From Crocosphaera sp. (lineage in GTDB: Bacteria; Cyanobacteriota; Cyanobacteriia; Cyanobacteriales; Microcystaceae): DNA of 64,000 bases. Under the pieces are notes generated by a model. It made no database searches. It saw only the letters and a program-made list of their open reading frames with translations, and was not told the DNA's origin. Location of the stretch: contig NZ_JASJEB010000007.1 of the NCBI RefSeq assembly GCF_030064895.1, positions 27,725-91,724 on the forward strand, given 5' to 3'. Positions 45,484 through 54,629 of this stretch are shown in pieces. The first letter of the stretch is position 1. Every line of letters begins with the position of its first letter. Both the position numbers and the translations under genes were made by a program.

Positions 45484-46257
45484 TTATTTTGGAAAACATT
45501 GATAACAAAATTTAATAATATCAGATAACTGCTCTGTTTGTTGTGGATAGTTTATGCTTGGTCTTTTAATAATAATTAAAGGTATTCCTAATTCCTGAGC
45601 AACTTCTATTTTTATATTTTCACCTCCTTGTTTTCCAGATGCTTTAGTGACCACTAAGTTAATGCCCCATTGTTGCCATAATTCCCTTTCTAACTCTAAA
45701 CTAATGGGAGGACGTAAAGCAATGATTTGACTAGCTGGAAATCCTGCTTTTAAGGCCATCTCTAAAGAATTCAAGCTAGGGAGAATACGAGTATATAAAG
45801 TTGCTTGTTGATGCCATGGTTCAAACTGATATAAATTTTTACATCCAATGGTTAATAAAACTCGTTTACTTTGTAAATAATTACCCGTAGTTAAATCCTC
45901 AAAACTATCTAGATAAATAGCATAGGAATTATTAGTTAAGTTAGGTCTTTCATAACGTAAATAAGGAATCCCTTCCTGCCTAGCAATCTGCATCGCTTGT
46001 CGAGAAATATTGATAGCAAAAGGATGAGAAGCATCAATAATTCCTTGAATAGTTTCTCTGTAACATAATTTTTTAATTCCTACTATATCTAATTTATCTG
46101 TTTGAATACTAATCAACAAGTTAGTCGGATAAAGATTAGTTGCAGTGGAAGTGGTTACAGTGACCAAACAAGGAAAAGAATGTTCCCTAATAGTTTGAGC
46201 GATGGTAACACTGTCTCCCGTTCCACCGATTAACCAAAGTTTACCAACTTTTTCCAT
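45484..46257 (-). CDS. cobK: Precorrin-6A / cobalt-precorrin-6A reductase
   Basis: NADPH-dependent reductase of the corrin ring in cobalamin synthesis. 257 residues. LWLIGGTGDS at the N-terminus, IIDASHPFA, YLRYERP and VTKASGKQGG near the C-terminus are the CobK/CbiJ pattern. Part of a tight minus-strand gene train with a 10-nt gap to the small gene upstream. Confidence 0.9.
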   Translation of the reverse strand: MEKVGKLWLIGGTGDSVTIAQTIREHSFPCLVTVTTSTATNLYPTNLLISIQTDKLDIVGIKKLCYRETIQGIIDASHPFAINISRQAMQIARQEGIPYLRYERPNLTNNSYAIYLDSFEDLTTGNYLQSKRVLLTIGCKNLYQFEPWHQQATLYTRILPSLNSLEMALKAGFPASQIIALRPPISLELERELWQQWGINLVVTKASGKQGGENIKIEVAQELGIPLIIIKRPSINYPQQTEQLSDIIKFCYQCFPK

Positions 46258-46267
46258 TTGATTATTA

Positions 46268-46465
46268 TTATCTTCTTCCTTTTAAAGCCTTGGTAAAGTT
46301 TTGGCGATAGGAAGTATTAACCACTAATAACACAGGCCAAAGTAATGACAGCATTAATTTATTCCCTAACTGACGGTTAAAATTTGTACGATTGTAACCT
46401 GAAATAAATTTCCAGATTCCTAGTAAATAAAATCCCAAGACAATGATAGCAATAATGTTAGTCAT
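46268..46465 (-). CDS. Small membrane protein
   Basis: 65 residues with one membrane helix (about residues 3-20) and a basic C-terminal half (SYRQNFTKALKGRR). I have seen similar small cyanobacterial proteins but know no function. Start ATG 46465 chosen for the AAGG ribosome site 9 nt before it; the open frame reaches 46492. Ten nt before cobK. Confidence 0.68.
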   Translation of the reverse strand: MTNIIAIIVLGFYLLGIWKFISGYNRTNFNRQLGNKLMLSLLWPVLLVVNTSYRQNFTKALKGRR

Positions 46466-46548
46466 GTTAACCTTTTTGATATTCGTTCTCATGGTTGTTA
46501 TTCAATTCTAACTCATTCTGAGTTCTAATTTAGGACTTGAAGACTTCC

Positions 46549-48048
46549 TTAAGGTAACCATTGAGGTTTAAAGCCAAAAATGAGTTCTTGTGGTTGAATC
46601 TTTAAAGATTTATTTTCTTCTTTTAAGTCGGGTAAAGACAGTAACCAAACTTGTCCATCGGCGATCGCTTGTTTTTCCGTTGTCAGCAAATCTGTAGAAG
46701 ACTGAGGAGAAGTAGTCACAACTTGATCGAATAATAAAGCAACCCCATCAGGGGACATACTTAACATAACATTTTCAGAGTTGGGTAGGGCTAATAAGGG
46801 AAAATCTGTTCCCTGCTTGAGATCGACGACTGATAAAAAAGGTTCTTGCCGATATTGTCCATTTTCTCCTTCTACGAGATCAGTTTTTAAACAGTAAAGA
46901 AGTTGTTCGTCTCTGGGTTCAAATTCACATTCAAGAATAGGATAGGGACTACGAAATAGTTCTTTATTTTCTCCATTTTGACTAACAACAACTAAAGAAC
47001 GAGTGTAGTCAACATTATCTTTAACCAGCACAAGTTTTTCTCCATTGCTAGAAAAACCAAGGGGTCTTTCATAATTTTCAAAAATGCGAGAGTTGCTACC
47101 ATCTCCTCCCAGAGAAATCATGCGTATTCCTCCTTGTTGACTAACAGCTAAGCTTTTTCCATCAGGAGAAATCACAAATTCAGAACCAGGAATACCTAAA
47201 GATATAATTTGATTATTCTCTTTAATTAACCATAAACTCTGATCATTTTTATTTCTTTGGTTAACTCTTTGGACAACAATAACTTTACCATTTTTTGAGA
47301 GAGCAAAATTGGTATTTTGATACTCTTGAGAATCAAGGATACGTCTTAGTCTTCCTGCGCGCTGGGAGGGGGTTTTCGAAGGATCAACGTTAAATCCGGT
47401 GGTTACTGTATATAGTTCTTGTCTTGCTAAACCGTTCCTACGGATATTGGGTTCAAAGGCACTAAAAATAATCTTTTCACTATTAGGATAAATCTTGTAG
47501 TTAGTAACAATTAAATCTGGGGGGGTAAGAATGGTTTTTTGAGGTTGATTAATATTAGTAATATTGTATAAAATTAAACGACCTTTCTCTTCTCCTTCAA
47601 TACCAATATAGGCTAAAACTCTGTCACGGGTACTAAATAAACTAACAAAAGATTTAATCTTTTCATCTTTATAACTTAGTTGAACATTATCTAATTTTAT
47701 TTGATAATTGGTTCCATAAATTGGGGGATTGTTTAAAGTATAAATTAGGCTTCTTCCTTGCCAAGAAATTCTCCCATCTAGAGGTGGTGTAATAATCAAA
47801 TTTTTTTCAACACTCTTAGTATTAACTGAGCGATTAAAGCTTAGGGTAAATGTCTTATCTTTAACCCCTACTTTTTTACCTTCCCAACTAAAATATTGGA
47901 CTTGAAAAGGAACTTTATCTCCCATAGCTAATAAGGTTAATATAGCCACCATTAGCAATAAAATACAACCCATAACTATCCAATCAAATTGACGGAAATT
48001 TTTCAACCAATCTTTAATTTTTAGGTTTTTTTTAAGTAAGTTAACCAT
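46549..48048 (-). CDS. Membrane-anchored protein with Ig-like and beta-propeller-like parts
   Basis: 499 residues. One membrane helix near residues 24-43, then an Ig-like (SbsA/Big_5-type) domain with FTLSFNRSVNTKSVEKNLIITPP, then repeated beta strands like those of TolB/WD40 propellers (ISPDGKSLAVSQ, GFSSNGEKLVLV, SMSPDGVALLF). Probably sits on the outer face of the plasma membrane. No function assigned. Follows the PlsY-PEP-synthase gene after 11 nt, so the two probably form an operon. Confidence 0.7.
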   Translation of the reverse strand: MVNLLKKNLKIKDWLKNFRQFDWIVMGCILLLMVAILTLLAMGDKVPFQVQYFSWEGKKVGVKDKTFTLSFNRSVNTKSVEKNLIITPPLDGRISWQGRSLIYTLNNPPIYGTNYQIKLDNVQLSYKDEKIKSFVSLFSTRDRVLAYIGIEGEEKGRLILYNITNINQPQKTILTPPDLIVTNYKIYPNSEKIIFSAFEPNIRRNGLARQELYTVTTGFNVDPSKTPSQRAGRLRRILDSQEYQNTNFALSKNGKVIVVQRVNQRNKNDQSLWLIKENNQIISLGIPGSEFVISPDGKSLAVSQQGGIRMISLGGDGSNSRIFENYERPLGFSSNGEKLVLVKDNVDYTRSLVVVSQNGENKELFRSPYPILECEFEPRDEQLLYCLKTDLVEGENGQYRQEPFLSVVDLKQGTDFPLLALPNSENVMLSMSPDGVALLFDQVVTTSPQSSTDLLTTEKQAIADGQVWLLSLPDLKEENKSLKIQPQELIFGFKPQWLP

Positions 48049-48059
48049 AGTTGTCTCAA

Positions 48060-50966
48060 TTAATCTTCTAATAACTCAATAATACCTTGTTGTCCATCAA
48101 TTTTTACCCGTTGGCCTTCTTGAAAGATTTCTGTAGCATGATCAATATTCATAACGGCTGGAATGCCATATTCTCGGGCAATAATTGCCCCGTGAGATAA
48201 AGCTCCACCTACTTCCGCTATGATACCACCTGCATTAGCGATTAAAGGACCCCAACCTGAGTCAGTATAAGGAATAACCAGAATAGTATCATTAGTAATA
48301 CCCACTACTTGTTGAAGGTTATGGCAAATTTTTATGTATCCTTCTACCTCTCCACAACTTGCTCCAATTCCTTGTATTTTTCCAGAGTTTTTCTCTAATT
48401 TTTTGTTATGATTTTCTGGTATTTTGGTAATATTTCCGTAAAGTACGTAAGGAATATTTTTCAAATTTTTATTAATACTAAACTCTTCTTTTCTTTCCTT
48501 GATTTTTTCCTGTATTTGTGCTGAGCTATATTCATATTCTTCTTTAATTATTGAGTCAATTTCAGAGTATGTTAACTGGAAAATATCTTGAGATTCTTTA
48601 ATAATATTTTTTGCAGCTAAATCTTTAGCTAGTTCTAAGAAGTGCCACCGTAACTGAGCTAAAAGTTGAGAGTAAATCTCTGTTACTTTTCCTTTTAAAT
48701 TTAATTTTTTTTGTACTTGTTTTACTTGCCAATTTTTTTTATTTTTCTGGGCTTTATTTTTATTCTTATTCTTATTCTGATTAATAATTAACTGAGTAAA
48801 TAATGTTTTGACGAGGTTAGGATTATCTTGCCAACAAGGAATAGAAATATCAGTTGCCACATCACTTAAATAACCATACTTTTCTATAATTAGGTCAAAT
48901 TGTTGGATAATTTTTTCTCCTTCATTACTTTTTTCTAATAGCAAGAATAAATCATCACTCTGCTCAAGATTATCTGGATGAATCAACAAAATTGTTTCTT
49001 CTGCTAACTTTTCTAATGCTTGTAAAGCAGCAATTTCTGGAGTTACACTATTATTGAGGTTTTCGGGAGAAACCTTCAATAAAGATTGTCTAATTGCTAA
49101 ACTTAAAGGAGCTAAAATGCTATAGTAAGTTGCAGATTTTAAGGAAAATAAAATATCCTCAATATTCTGGAGTAATTCTGTAGATGAAAGTTGATTTATT
49201 TCTTGATGAGCTAATTTTTTTAAAAGAGTTTTAAACCACTTTTGATTATCTTTGGAAAAGTCATCTTCTAAAGTCCATTCTCTTTTAGCTAAGCGTAACA
49301 AACCAGGTATATTACTGATAGTAGAAATCAAAGAAGGTTTAGTCATTTTACTTCCTCTAGTCAGAAATTCTAAACTTTCTGGAGGAAGTCCCATGCGTTG
49401 GAAAATTTGACCCAATAATGTCGCATTGAAATAAGCTTGTTGAAAGTGTAATCTAGCAGTTTCATCGAAGTCTAAATCTTTCGCTTTATCTTTTAAAACG
49501 AGAGAAAAAATGTCACCCCATACACCACAAGTTAAAGGTTTATTAATCGACCAGGTTAAAGGCGATATTACCCCAGGAATCACCTCTGCTGCAATTTTTC
49601 TTGTCCAAATAGGTTGTAAATTAGTAATTGTTCTTGTTTGTAAGATCCATAAAGTTTCTCCATCATAACTCCATTCTATATCTTGAGGAATGCCATGATA
49701 AATGCTTTCAATATCTCTAGCTAACATGGCAACTTTTTCTATGATAAAATCGGGAACATTTTGAGACTTCACTTCTTCTCGATTACGAATTTTAATAGCA
49801 TCATTTTCCAAATTTTCATAAACTTCAACTTGATATTGTTCAGGGGTAATTTTACCCGAAACAATTTGATTAGCGTTCCCTGGTAAAGTCTCAATAACAA
49901 CACAGTTATTCAGAGGATTAACCGGGTCTCGACTAAAAGCAACTCCCGAAAAAGTTCCTTTAACTTGCTTTTGAATTAATAAAGCAATTCCTTGCTCATT
50001 TTGTCCTTTATCTCGACGATATTTAACCGCATGAGGATGATTATAAGCGGCAAGACAATCCAATATAGCTGCCGATAATTCCTGTTCATTGCTAATATTT
50101 AAAAGAGTCAAATATTGTCCTGCCGCCGAAGCTGTTTCTGTATCTTCCCCTAACGCCGAAGAACGAACAACAAAAGTATTTTCTAAACTGGGATCGAGAT
50201 AATCTAAAATTATTTGTGGATCATCTCCAGGCAGTAAAATCCAGCCATTGGGAACAGCATAACCTAGACCTCTTAAATAAGCCAAATTAGCTGCTTTATT
50301 ACCCACTTTATTGCCATCTAATTTATCATTTAAAGATAAAAGAGATTTTTCACCTCGAAAAAATTTAAACATAGTTTTAGAAGAAGATTTAACACCGCTT
50401 TCAGGTAAAGATAGATCATCAGGAACTTGCTTAAAAATCCAAGCCATTAACCCCGACAAACTCCAAGCCAAGACAACATAAATTAGATCATGGGGATTTC
50501 TAACTGTTAAAATAAAAGCTAATAAAAATAAAGCCAATAAACGCCCCGTTACCCTATCTCGAAAAATCGTAAAACTACTCAAGCTAATAAGTGTAGTTAA
50601 AAAAGTTGCTGCCCAATCATGAACCATAATACCCCAAAACAAATTAGTGGTTCCGGCACCTTTACCCATCCAATATCTACCGATAATTAAAGCTATTAAT
50701 GCCATCAGTTCCCACCACATTTCACCAGGGAAAAAATAACGGGCTAATAAAACTGTAAAAACACCCTTTCCTGCTTCTGATAAAACAGCTAAAATACCAA
50801 CAAAAGTACCCCCATGATAAAAAGCTGCCGAAACAGAAACATTCCCCGTTCCCATCTCAGATAATTTTTGGCCTTTAAAAACATAAGTTAGCCAATCAAT
50901 TAAAGGAAGTCCACCTAGCAAAGGACAAAAACAAAAAATAATTAAAGAACCGATAATAGCTGTCAT
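48060..50966 (-). CDS. PlsY-like acyltransferase fused to PEP-synthase-like domains
   Basis: 968 residues. Residues 1-190 are a multi-pass membrane part like PlsY (glycerol-3-phosphate acyltransferase): GTGNVSVSAAFYHGG corresponds to the SGNIGATN motif and IGRYWMGKGAGTTN to the GH...GGKG motif, both divergent. From about 215 comes a PPDK/PEP-synthase N-terminal ATP-grasp domain (GNKAANLAYLRGLGYAVPNG, FVVRSSALGEDTETASAAGQYLT, SGVAFSRDP). The last 100 residues form a PEP-utiliser mobile domain with the phospho-His in GGALSHGAIIAREYGIPAV. The pyruvate-binding barrel is replaced by a helical region. The reaction is unknown. Confidence 0.85.
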   Translation of the reverse strand: MTAIIGSLIIFCFCPLLGGLPLIDWLTYVFKGQKLSEMGTGNVSVSAAFYHGGTFVGILAVLSEAGKGVFTVLLARYFFPGEMWWELMALIALIIGRYWMGKGAGTTNLFWGIMVHDWAATFLTTLISLSSFTIFRDRVTGRLLALFLLAFILTVRNPHDLIYVVLAWSLSGLMAWIFKQVPDDLSLPESGVKSSSKTMFKFFRGEKSLLSLNDKLDGNKVGNKAANLAYLRGLGYAVPNGWILLPGDDPQIILDYLDPSLENTFVVRSSALGEDTETASAAGQYLTLLNISNEQELSAAILDCLAAYNHPHAVKYRRDKGQNEQGIALLIQKQVKGTFSGVAFSRDPVNPLNNCVVIETLPGNANQIVSGKITPEQYQVEVYENLENDAIKIRNREEVKSQNVPDFIIEKVAMLARDIESIYHGIPQDIEWSYDGETLWILQTRTITNLQPIWTRKIAAEVIPGVISPLTWSINKPLTCGVWGDIFSLVLKDKAKDLDFDETARLHFQQAYFNATLLGQIFQRMGLPPESLEFLTRGSKMTKPSLISTISNIPGLLRLAKREWTLEDDFSKDNQKWFKTLLKKLAHQEINQLSSTELLQNIEDILFSLKSATYYSILAPLSLAIRQSLLKVSPENLNNSVTPEIAALQALEKLAEETILLIHPDNLEQSDDLFLLLEKSNEGEKIIQQFDLIIEKYGYLSDVATDISIPCWQDNPNLVKTLFTQLIINQNKNKNKNKAQKNKKNWQVKQVQKKLNLKGKVTEIYSQLLAQLRWHFLELAKDLAAKNIIKESQDIFQLTYSEIDSIIKEEYEYSSAQIQEKIKERKEEFSINKNLKNIPYVLYGNITKIPENHNKKLEKNSGKIQGIGASCGEVEGYIKICHNLQQVVGITNDTILVIPYTDSGWGPLIANAGGIIAEVGGALSHGAIIAREYGIPAVMNIDHATEIFQEGQRVKIDGQQGIIELLED

Positions 50967-51360
50967 AAGAAAAATATATCAGGGAAAAAAGCAGATATGT
51001 TCAGTTCTTTGATCATAATCATTATTTTCTCAGCCCAAGAGCAATTTATCTTAGTTTAAGATTTTTCTTTTTCAATGTCCGCCAAGTAGATGAAGACTGA
51101 CGGGGAGACGGTTTACTAATTTGTTGCTTAACTTTATGATATGCCGTTTAAATGCACAACAACTTGCCCAAACTCCCTATTTAATCAACCTTTCAACCAA
51201 AACCATTCTCAATCATTATTCACCAAAACCACACCCCTTGGAAAATTCGTGCTACTCTGTAAAAGTTTAAGAAATGTAAAACAAAGTTCTGTGAGGAGTC
51301 AAAGCTGGAAAACCTATCAACTGGCAATTCCAAAGGTTTAAATAACTTAATTAAGACAAT
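50967..51360. other. Gap between divergent genes, no gene recognised
   Basis: Holds an open stretch of 66 codons (51141-51341) of no recognisable character, which I do not accept as a gene. Promoters for the minus-strand train should lie near 50970-51060. The last part joins the structured element. Confidence 0.4.
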
Positions 51361-51658
51361 ATCTTTCACCAACCCTGCACTTTTAGGGCAGGGATTGCCT
51401 AGACCAATTTAGTCAACGTAAGAGGTGAATACCGCATGGAGACTCAGCTTGGTACACACTTCCGAATACTTCCCTCGTTCGGACTATCTGTAAACCTAAT
51501 TGGTGAGGTGCTTTTAGAGAGGACATCTTAGTTGTGTTGCGGGAAGGGACTTAAACGAGTTAGGGGGTTCTCGGCCTTATCGGCATACTAAAACCCCCTC
51601 CCGTAAGGGATATGTAAAGCCGTCCAAATAGGACGGGGTTTCAAGCCCAAAATTTCTG
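51361..51658 (+). ncRNA. Structured HEARO/omega-RNA-like element
   Basis: A GC-richer stretch with many nested hairpins: ccctgc/gcaggg (51373-51393), tccgaa/ttcgga (51461-51483) whose loop holds cttccc able to pair with gggaag at 51541-51546 (a pseudoknot), agggggtt/aaccccct (51562-51599), ccgtcc/ggacgg (51620-51636). It ends exactly at ATGA, the start of rlpA. Size, pseudoknot and ATGA border fit my memory of HEARO RNAs (the guide RNAs of IscB/IsrB nucleases), but there is no nuclease gene. Family not confirmed; a riboswitch leader or insertion-sequence end are the alternatives. Confidence 0.45.
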
Positions 51659-52669
51659 ATGAACAAAAAATTTTTAACCGGACTAACAACTGCTTTAATG
51701 ACCACTGTGGGAACCACTACCCTAATTGGTATTTCCTTACAGGTTTCACAAGCATCTGATAGCAGACACAAGGTAAGCCCAGTAAAAGAAATTATGGGAT
51801 TTGAGAACCTTGTAGAGCAAAAAAATTACCCTTTTCAGACGCAAAATATAGTCAGTTTAGGACCGATTCAACCAGATAACACCTCTGAAACTGGGGTAAA
51901 ACAAATCGCCACACTCTATGTTCACCAATGGCAGTCTCAACTGGCAGTAACACTAAGAATTCGTCAAATTCCTGTCTTAACCTTTCTCGGTTCAAAAGCC
52001 GACTTATTAGCCCTCAAAGAACAAGGAAATGAGGCCGACCTCACTACAATGGAAAGCAAAGCCCTCGATCGCGCCCAAGCCTTCGCTAAACGGCTAAATG
52101 AACTTGATACCGATAATACTTTTAAAGCAGAAAACATAACCGTTACCTTAAATTCAGATAAAACCCATAGTATTAAATTAAATTCAGAAGAATTAATCAA
52201 ACTCGACCAAAGCGTTATCTTATCCGATACCACCCGAAACAAAGCCATTGACGCTTTACAAGCTACCAACCGTTTACGGCGATTGATGGGAGACGCACCC
52301 CCTCTAACCGCCATTGCTAATCCCAACCAACCCAGTAACAACGAGTCAGGGTTAGCCACTGTTCGCCCTGTCACCAGTCGTCGTAAAGGGATGGCCTCTT
52401 GGTATGGGCCAGGGTTTCATGGCCGTTTAACCGCCAATGGAGAACGCTACAACCAAAATGGTTTAACCGCAGCACACAAAAGCCTACCCTTTGGCACTCA
52501 AGTACGGGTGACCAATCTCAATAATGGTCGTTCTGTAACTGTGCGAATTAACGATCGCGGACCATTTATCCGTGGACGGGTGATAGACTTATCAAAAGGA
52601 GCAGCCAATGTTATTGGTTTAGTCAACAGTGGTGTAGCTCCGGTTCAACTGGAAATATTGGGAAGATAA
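51659..52669 (+). CDS. rlpA: RlpA-like septal ring lytic transglycosylase/lipoprotein-type protein
   Basis: 336 residues. Signal peptide-like N-terminus (NKKFLTGL, then a hydrophobic run to about residue 30). A non-conserved middle part, then from about residue 240 the double-psi beta-barrel: GMASWYGPGFHGRLTANGERYNQ, TAAHKSLPFGTQVRVTN, VRINDRGPFIRGRVIDLSK. Acts on peptidoglycan in the periplasm in proteobacteria. No lipobox. The start has no ribosome site in front; the upstream bases belong to the structured element. It is followed after 14 nt by panC-cmk. Confidence 0.87.
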   Translation: MNKKFLTGLTTALMTTVGTTTLIGISLQVSQASDSRHKVSPVKEIMGFENLVEQKNYPFQTQNIVSLGPIQPDNTSETGVKQIATLYVHQWQSQLAVTLRIRQIPVLTFLGSKADLLALKEQGNEADLTTMESKALDRAQAFAKRLNELDTDNTFKAENITVTLNSDKTHSIKLNSEELIKLDQSVILSDTTRNKAIDALQATNRLRRLMGDAPPLTAIANPNQPSNNESGLATVRPVTSRRKGMASWYGPGFHGRLTANGERYNQNGLTAAHKSLPFGTQVRVTNLNNGRSVTVRINDRGPFIRGRVIDLSKGAANVIGLVNSGVAPVQLEILGR

Positions 52670-52683
52670 TCAACAGCAAAAAA

Positions 52684-54210
52684 ATGCGTCTGTTTAAAAC
52701 TGTGGCCGGGTTACGTACTTATTTAGATTCTCTGAGGGAAAACCAAACTATCGGGTTGGTTCCCACTATGGGAGCCTTACATCAAGGTCATATTAGCCTT
52801 ATTCGTCGTGCTATGTCTGAGGTTGACCAGGTGGTGGTGAGCATTTTTGTTAACCCTCTTCAATTTAGCCCCCAGGAAGATTTAACTAAGTATCCTCGTC
52901 AACTGGAAACAGATGCTCAACTGTGCGAAGAACTGGGAGTGACCGCTATATTTGCCCCAACACTCCCAGAAATGGGCATTAACAGCACCTCTGAGCCAAA
53001 CACTCAGGTTTTTCCCCCGTCTCAGATGCTCTCTGTCTTATGTGGTCCGTTTCGCCCTGGCCACTTTCCAGGGGTGGCCACCATTGTTACTAAACTGCTG
53101 ACTATTGTTAATCCCAATGTTGCCTATTTTGGGGAAAAAGATGCCCAACAACTGGCTATTATTCGGCAGCTAGTTAAAGATTTAAACCTATCGGTGGTGA
53201 TCAAAGGTTGCCCCATTATGCGAGAACCCTCCGGACTTGCTTATAGCTCTCGTAATCAATATCTGAAAGCAGAGCAAAAACAAGAAGCGATCGCCTTATA
53301 TCAGGGTTTACAAGCAGCTAAACAAGTTTTTCTCACTGGAGAAAGGGAAACTCAAGTCTTAATTAATACTGTTAAAGAGCAATTAAACAACTATTCTGCT
53401 ATAAAAGTTCAATATATTGAATGCGTCCATCCTCAAACCCTACAACCCTTAGATAGTATTGAAGAAACAGGGTTATTAGCGATCGCCGCTTATGTAGGGT
53501 CTACTCGACTAATTGATAATATGATTTTACGAGTCAGACAACCTATTATTGCCATTGATGGGCCCGCCGGTGCTGGAAAATCTACCGTTACCCGTCAAGT
53601 AGCCAAAGCCTTAAATTTAACCTATTTAGATACCGGAGCGATGTATCGGGGGATGGCCTGGTTAGTGTTAAACTCGGGCATAGCAACAGACGATGAAAGT
53701 GCGATCGCAGAATTAGTTTCCCAAGGTACCCTAGAATTTATCCCTCCTCGTGATCAACAACCTCCCCAAGTGATTATTAATGGGGAAAATGTTACTCAAG
53801 CTATTCGCACACCCCAAGTTACAGCTTTAGTGTCTACTATTTCTGCTTATGCTGCGGTTCGTGAAAAATTAGTCACTTATCAACAAGAATTAGGAAAACT
53901 AGGGGGTATTGTAGCGGAAGGTCGAGATATTGGTACTAATGTTTTTCCCGATGCCGAGGTTAAGATTTTTTTAACTGCCTCGGTTCAAGAACGGGCAAGA
54001 AGACGGTTAAAAGATTTTCAGGCACAAGGGGAGGATAATATAAATCTTCAACAACTGGAAAAAGATATTCAACAAAGAGACTATCAAGATACTCATAGAA
54101 CTTTAGCCCCTCTCCGCAAGGCCAGTGATGCGATCGAACTTAATACTGATGGCTTAAGTATTGAAGAAGTAATTAATAAAATTATTCATTTGGTTACATC
54201 CAAAAATTAG
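52684..54210 (+). CDS. panC/cmk: Bifunctional pantoate-beta-alanine ligase / cytidylate kinase
   Basis: 508 residues, the fusion characteristic of cyanobacteria. Residues 1-280 are PanC, joining pantoate and beta-alanine with ATP: PTMGALHQGHISL and GPFRPGHFPGVATIV. Residues 286-508 are CMP kinase: P-loop GPAGAGKS at 293-300, YLDTGAMYRGMAW, EGRDIGTNVFPDA. Both halves look complete. Fourteen nt behind rlpA. Confidence 0.96.
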   Translation: MRLFKTVAGLRTYLDSLRENQTIGLVPTMGALHQGHISLIRRAMSEVDQVVVSIFVNPLQFSPQEDLTKYPRQLETDAQLCEELGVTAIFAPTLPEMGINSTSEPNTQVFPPSQMLSVLCGPFRPGHFPGVATIVTKLLTIVNPNVAYFGEKDAQQLAIIRQLVKDLNLSVVIKGCPIMREPSGLAYSSRNQYLKAEQKQEAIALYQGLQAAKQVFLTGERETQVLINTVKEQLNNYSAIKVQYIECVHPQTLQPLDSIEETGLLAIAAYVGSTRLIDNMILRVRQPIIAIDGPAGAGKSTVTRQVAKALNLTYLDTGAMYRGMAWLVLNSGIATDDESAIAELVSQGTLEFIPPRDQQPPQVIINGENVTQAIRTPQVTALVSTISAYAAVREKLVTYQQELGKLGGIVAEGRDIGTNVFPDAEVKIFLTASVQERARRRLKDFQAQGEDNINLQQLEKDIQQRDYQDTHRTLAPLRKASDAIELNTDGLSIEEVINKIIHLVTSKN

Positions 54211-54217
54211 AATTAAG

Positions 54218-54616
54218 TCATTTCTCTAACCATTTCACTATAAATAATGGTAAATCACTGCGTTTACGAATTTTAGTATTAATAGAAACGTGCTTTGTTG
54301 TTGCTTTAGCAAGCATTTTATCTAAACTATTTTCGTAAAATATTTGATAATTAATCTCAAATTCCGTTGCATTTAATTTAGTGGAGATAAGATTCACTTG
54401 TATGCGATCGCCACAAAATAAAGGTTGATAAAAATCAATTTCAGCATGAATAATAGGAATAGCAATATCTGAACTTGTGAAAAAGCTTTTTAATTCAATT
54501 CCCGCAACTTGTAAGCTATTTTCATAAGCTTCATGACAGATAGATAATAAAGTAGAAAAATAAACAACGCCGGCTGCATCTGTATCAGCAAAATGAATTG
54601 TTCTATAGTAATTCAT
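54218..54616 (-). CDS. 1,4-dihydroxy-2-naphthoyl-CoA hydrolase (hot-dog thioesterase)
   Basis: 132 residues, 4HBT fold. RTIHFADTDAAGVVYF has the catalytic Asp position of the 4-hydroxybenzoyl-CoA thioesterase group; PIIHAEIDFYQPLFCGDRIQV follows. The cyanobacterial member (Slr0204) hydrolyses DHNA-CoA in phylloquinone synthesis; I infer the same role. It begins 13 nt after the restriction enzyme gene, so it may lie in the same transcript. Confidence 0.85.
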   Translation of the reverse strand: MNYYRTIHFADTDAAGVVYFSTLLSICHEAYENSLQVAGIELKSFFTSSDIAIPIIHAEIDFYQPLFCGDRIQVNLISTKLNATEFEINYQIFYENSLDKMLAKATTKHVSINTKIRKRSDLPLFIVKWLEK

Positions 54617-54629
54617 GAAGTAATTTTAG

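Noticed and set aside
4693..51193. tccctatttaatcaac-tttca seen at about 4693 and 51172
   Set aside because: A match of about 20 AT-rich bases with no flanking similarity; may be chance or an old repeat, too weak to report as a feature.
51141..51341. 66-codon open frame before the structured element
   Set aside because: No family, unlike composition (many Ser, Asn, Thr), no ribosome site; likely chance.
51964..52374. Minus-strand open frame inside rlpA
   Set aside because: Antisense shadow; no start signal or family.
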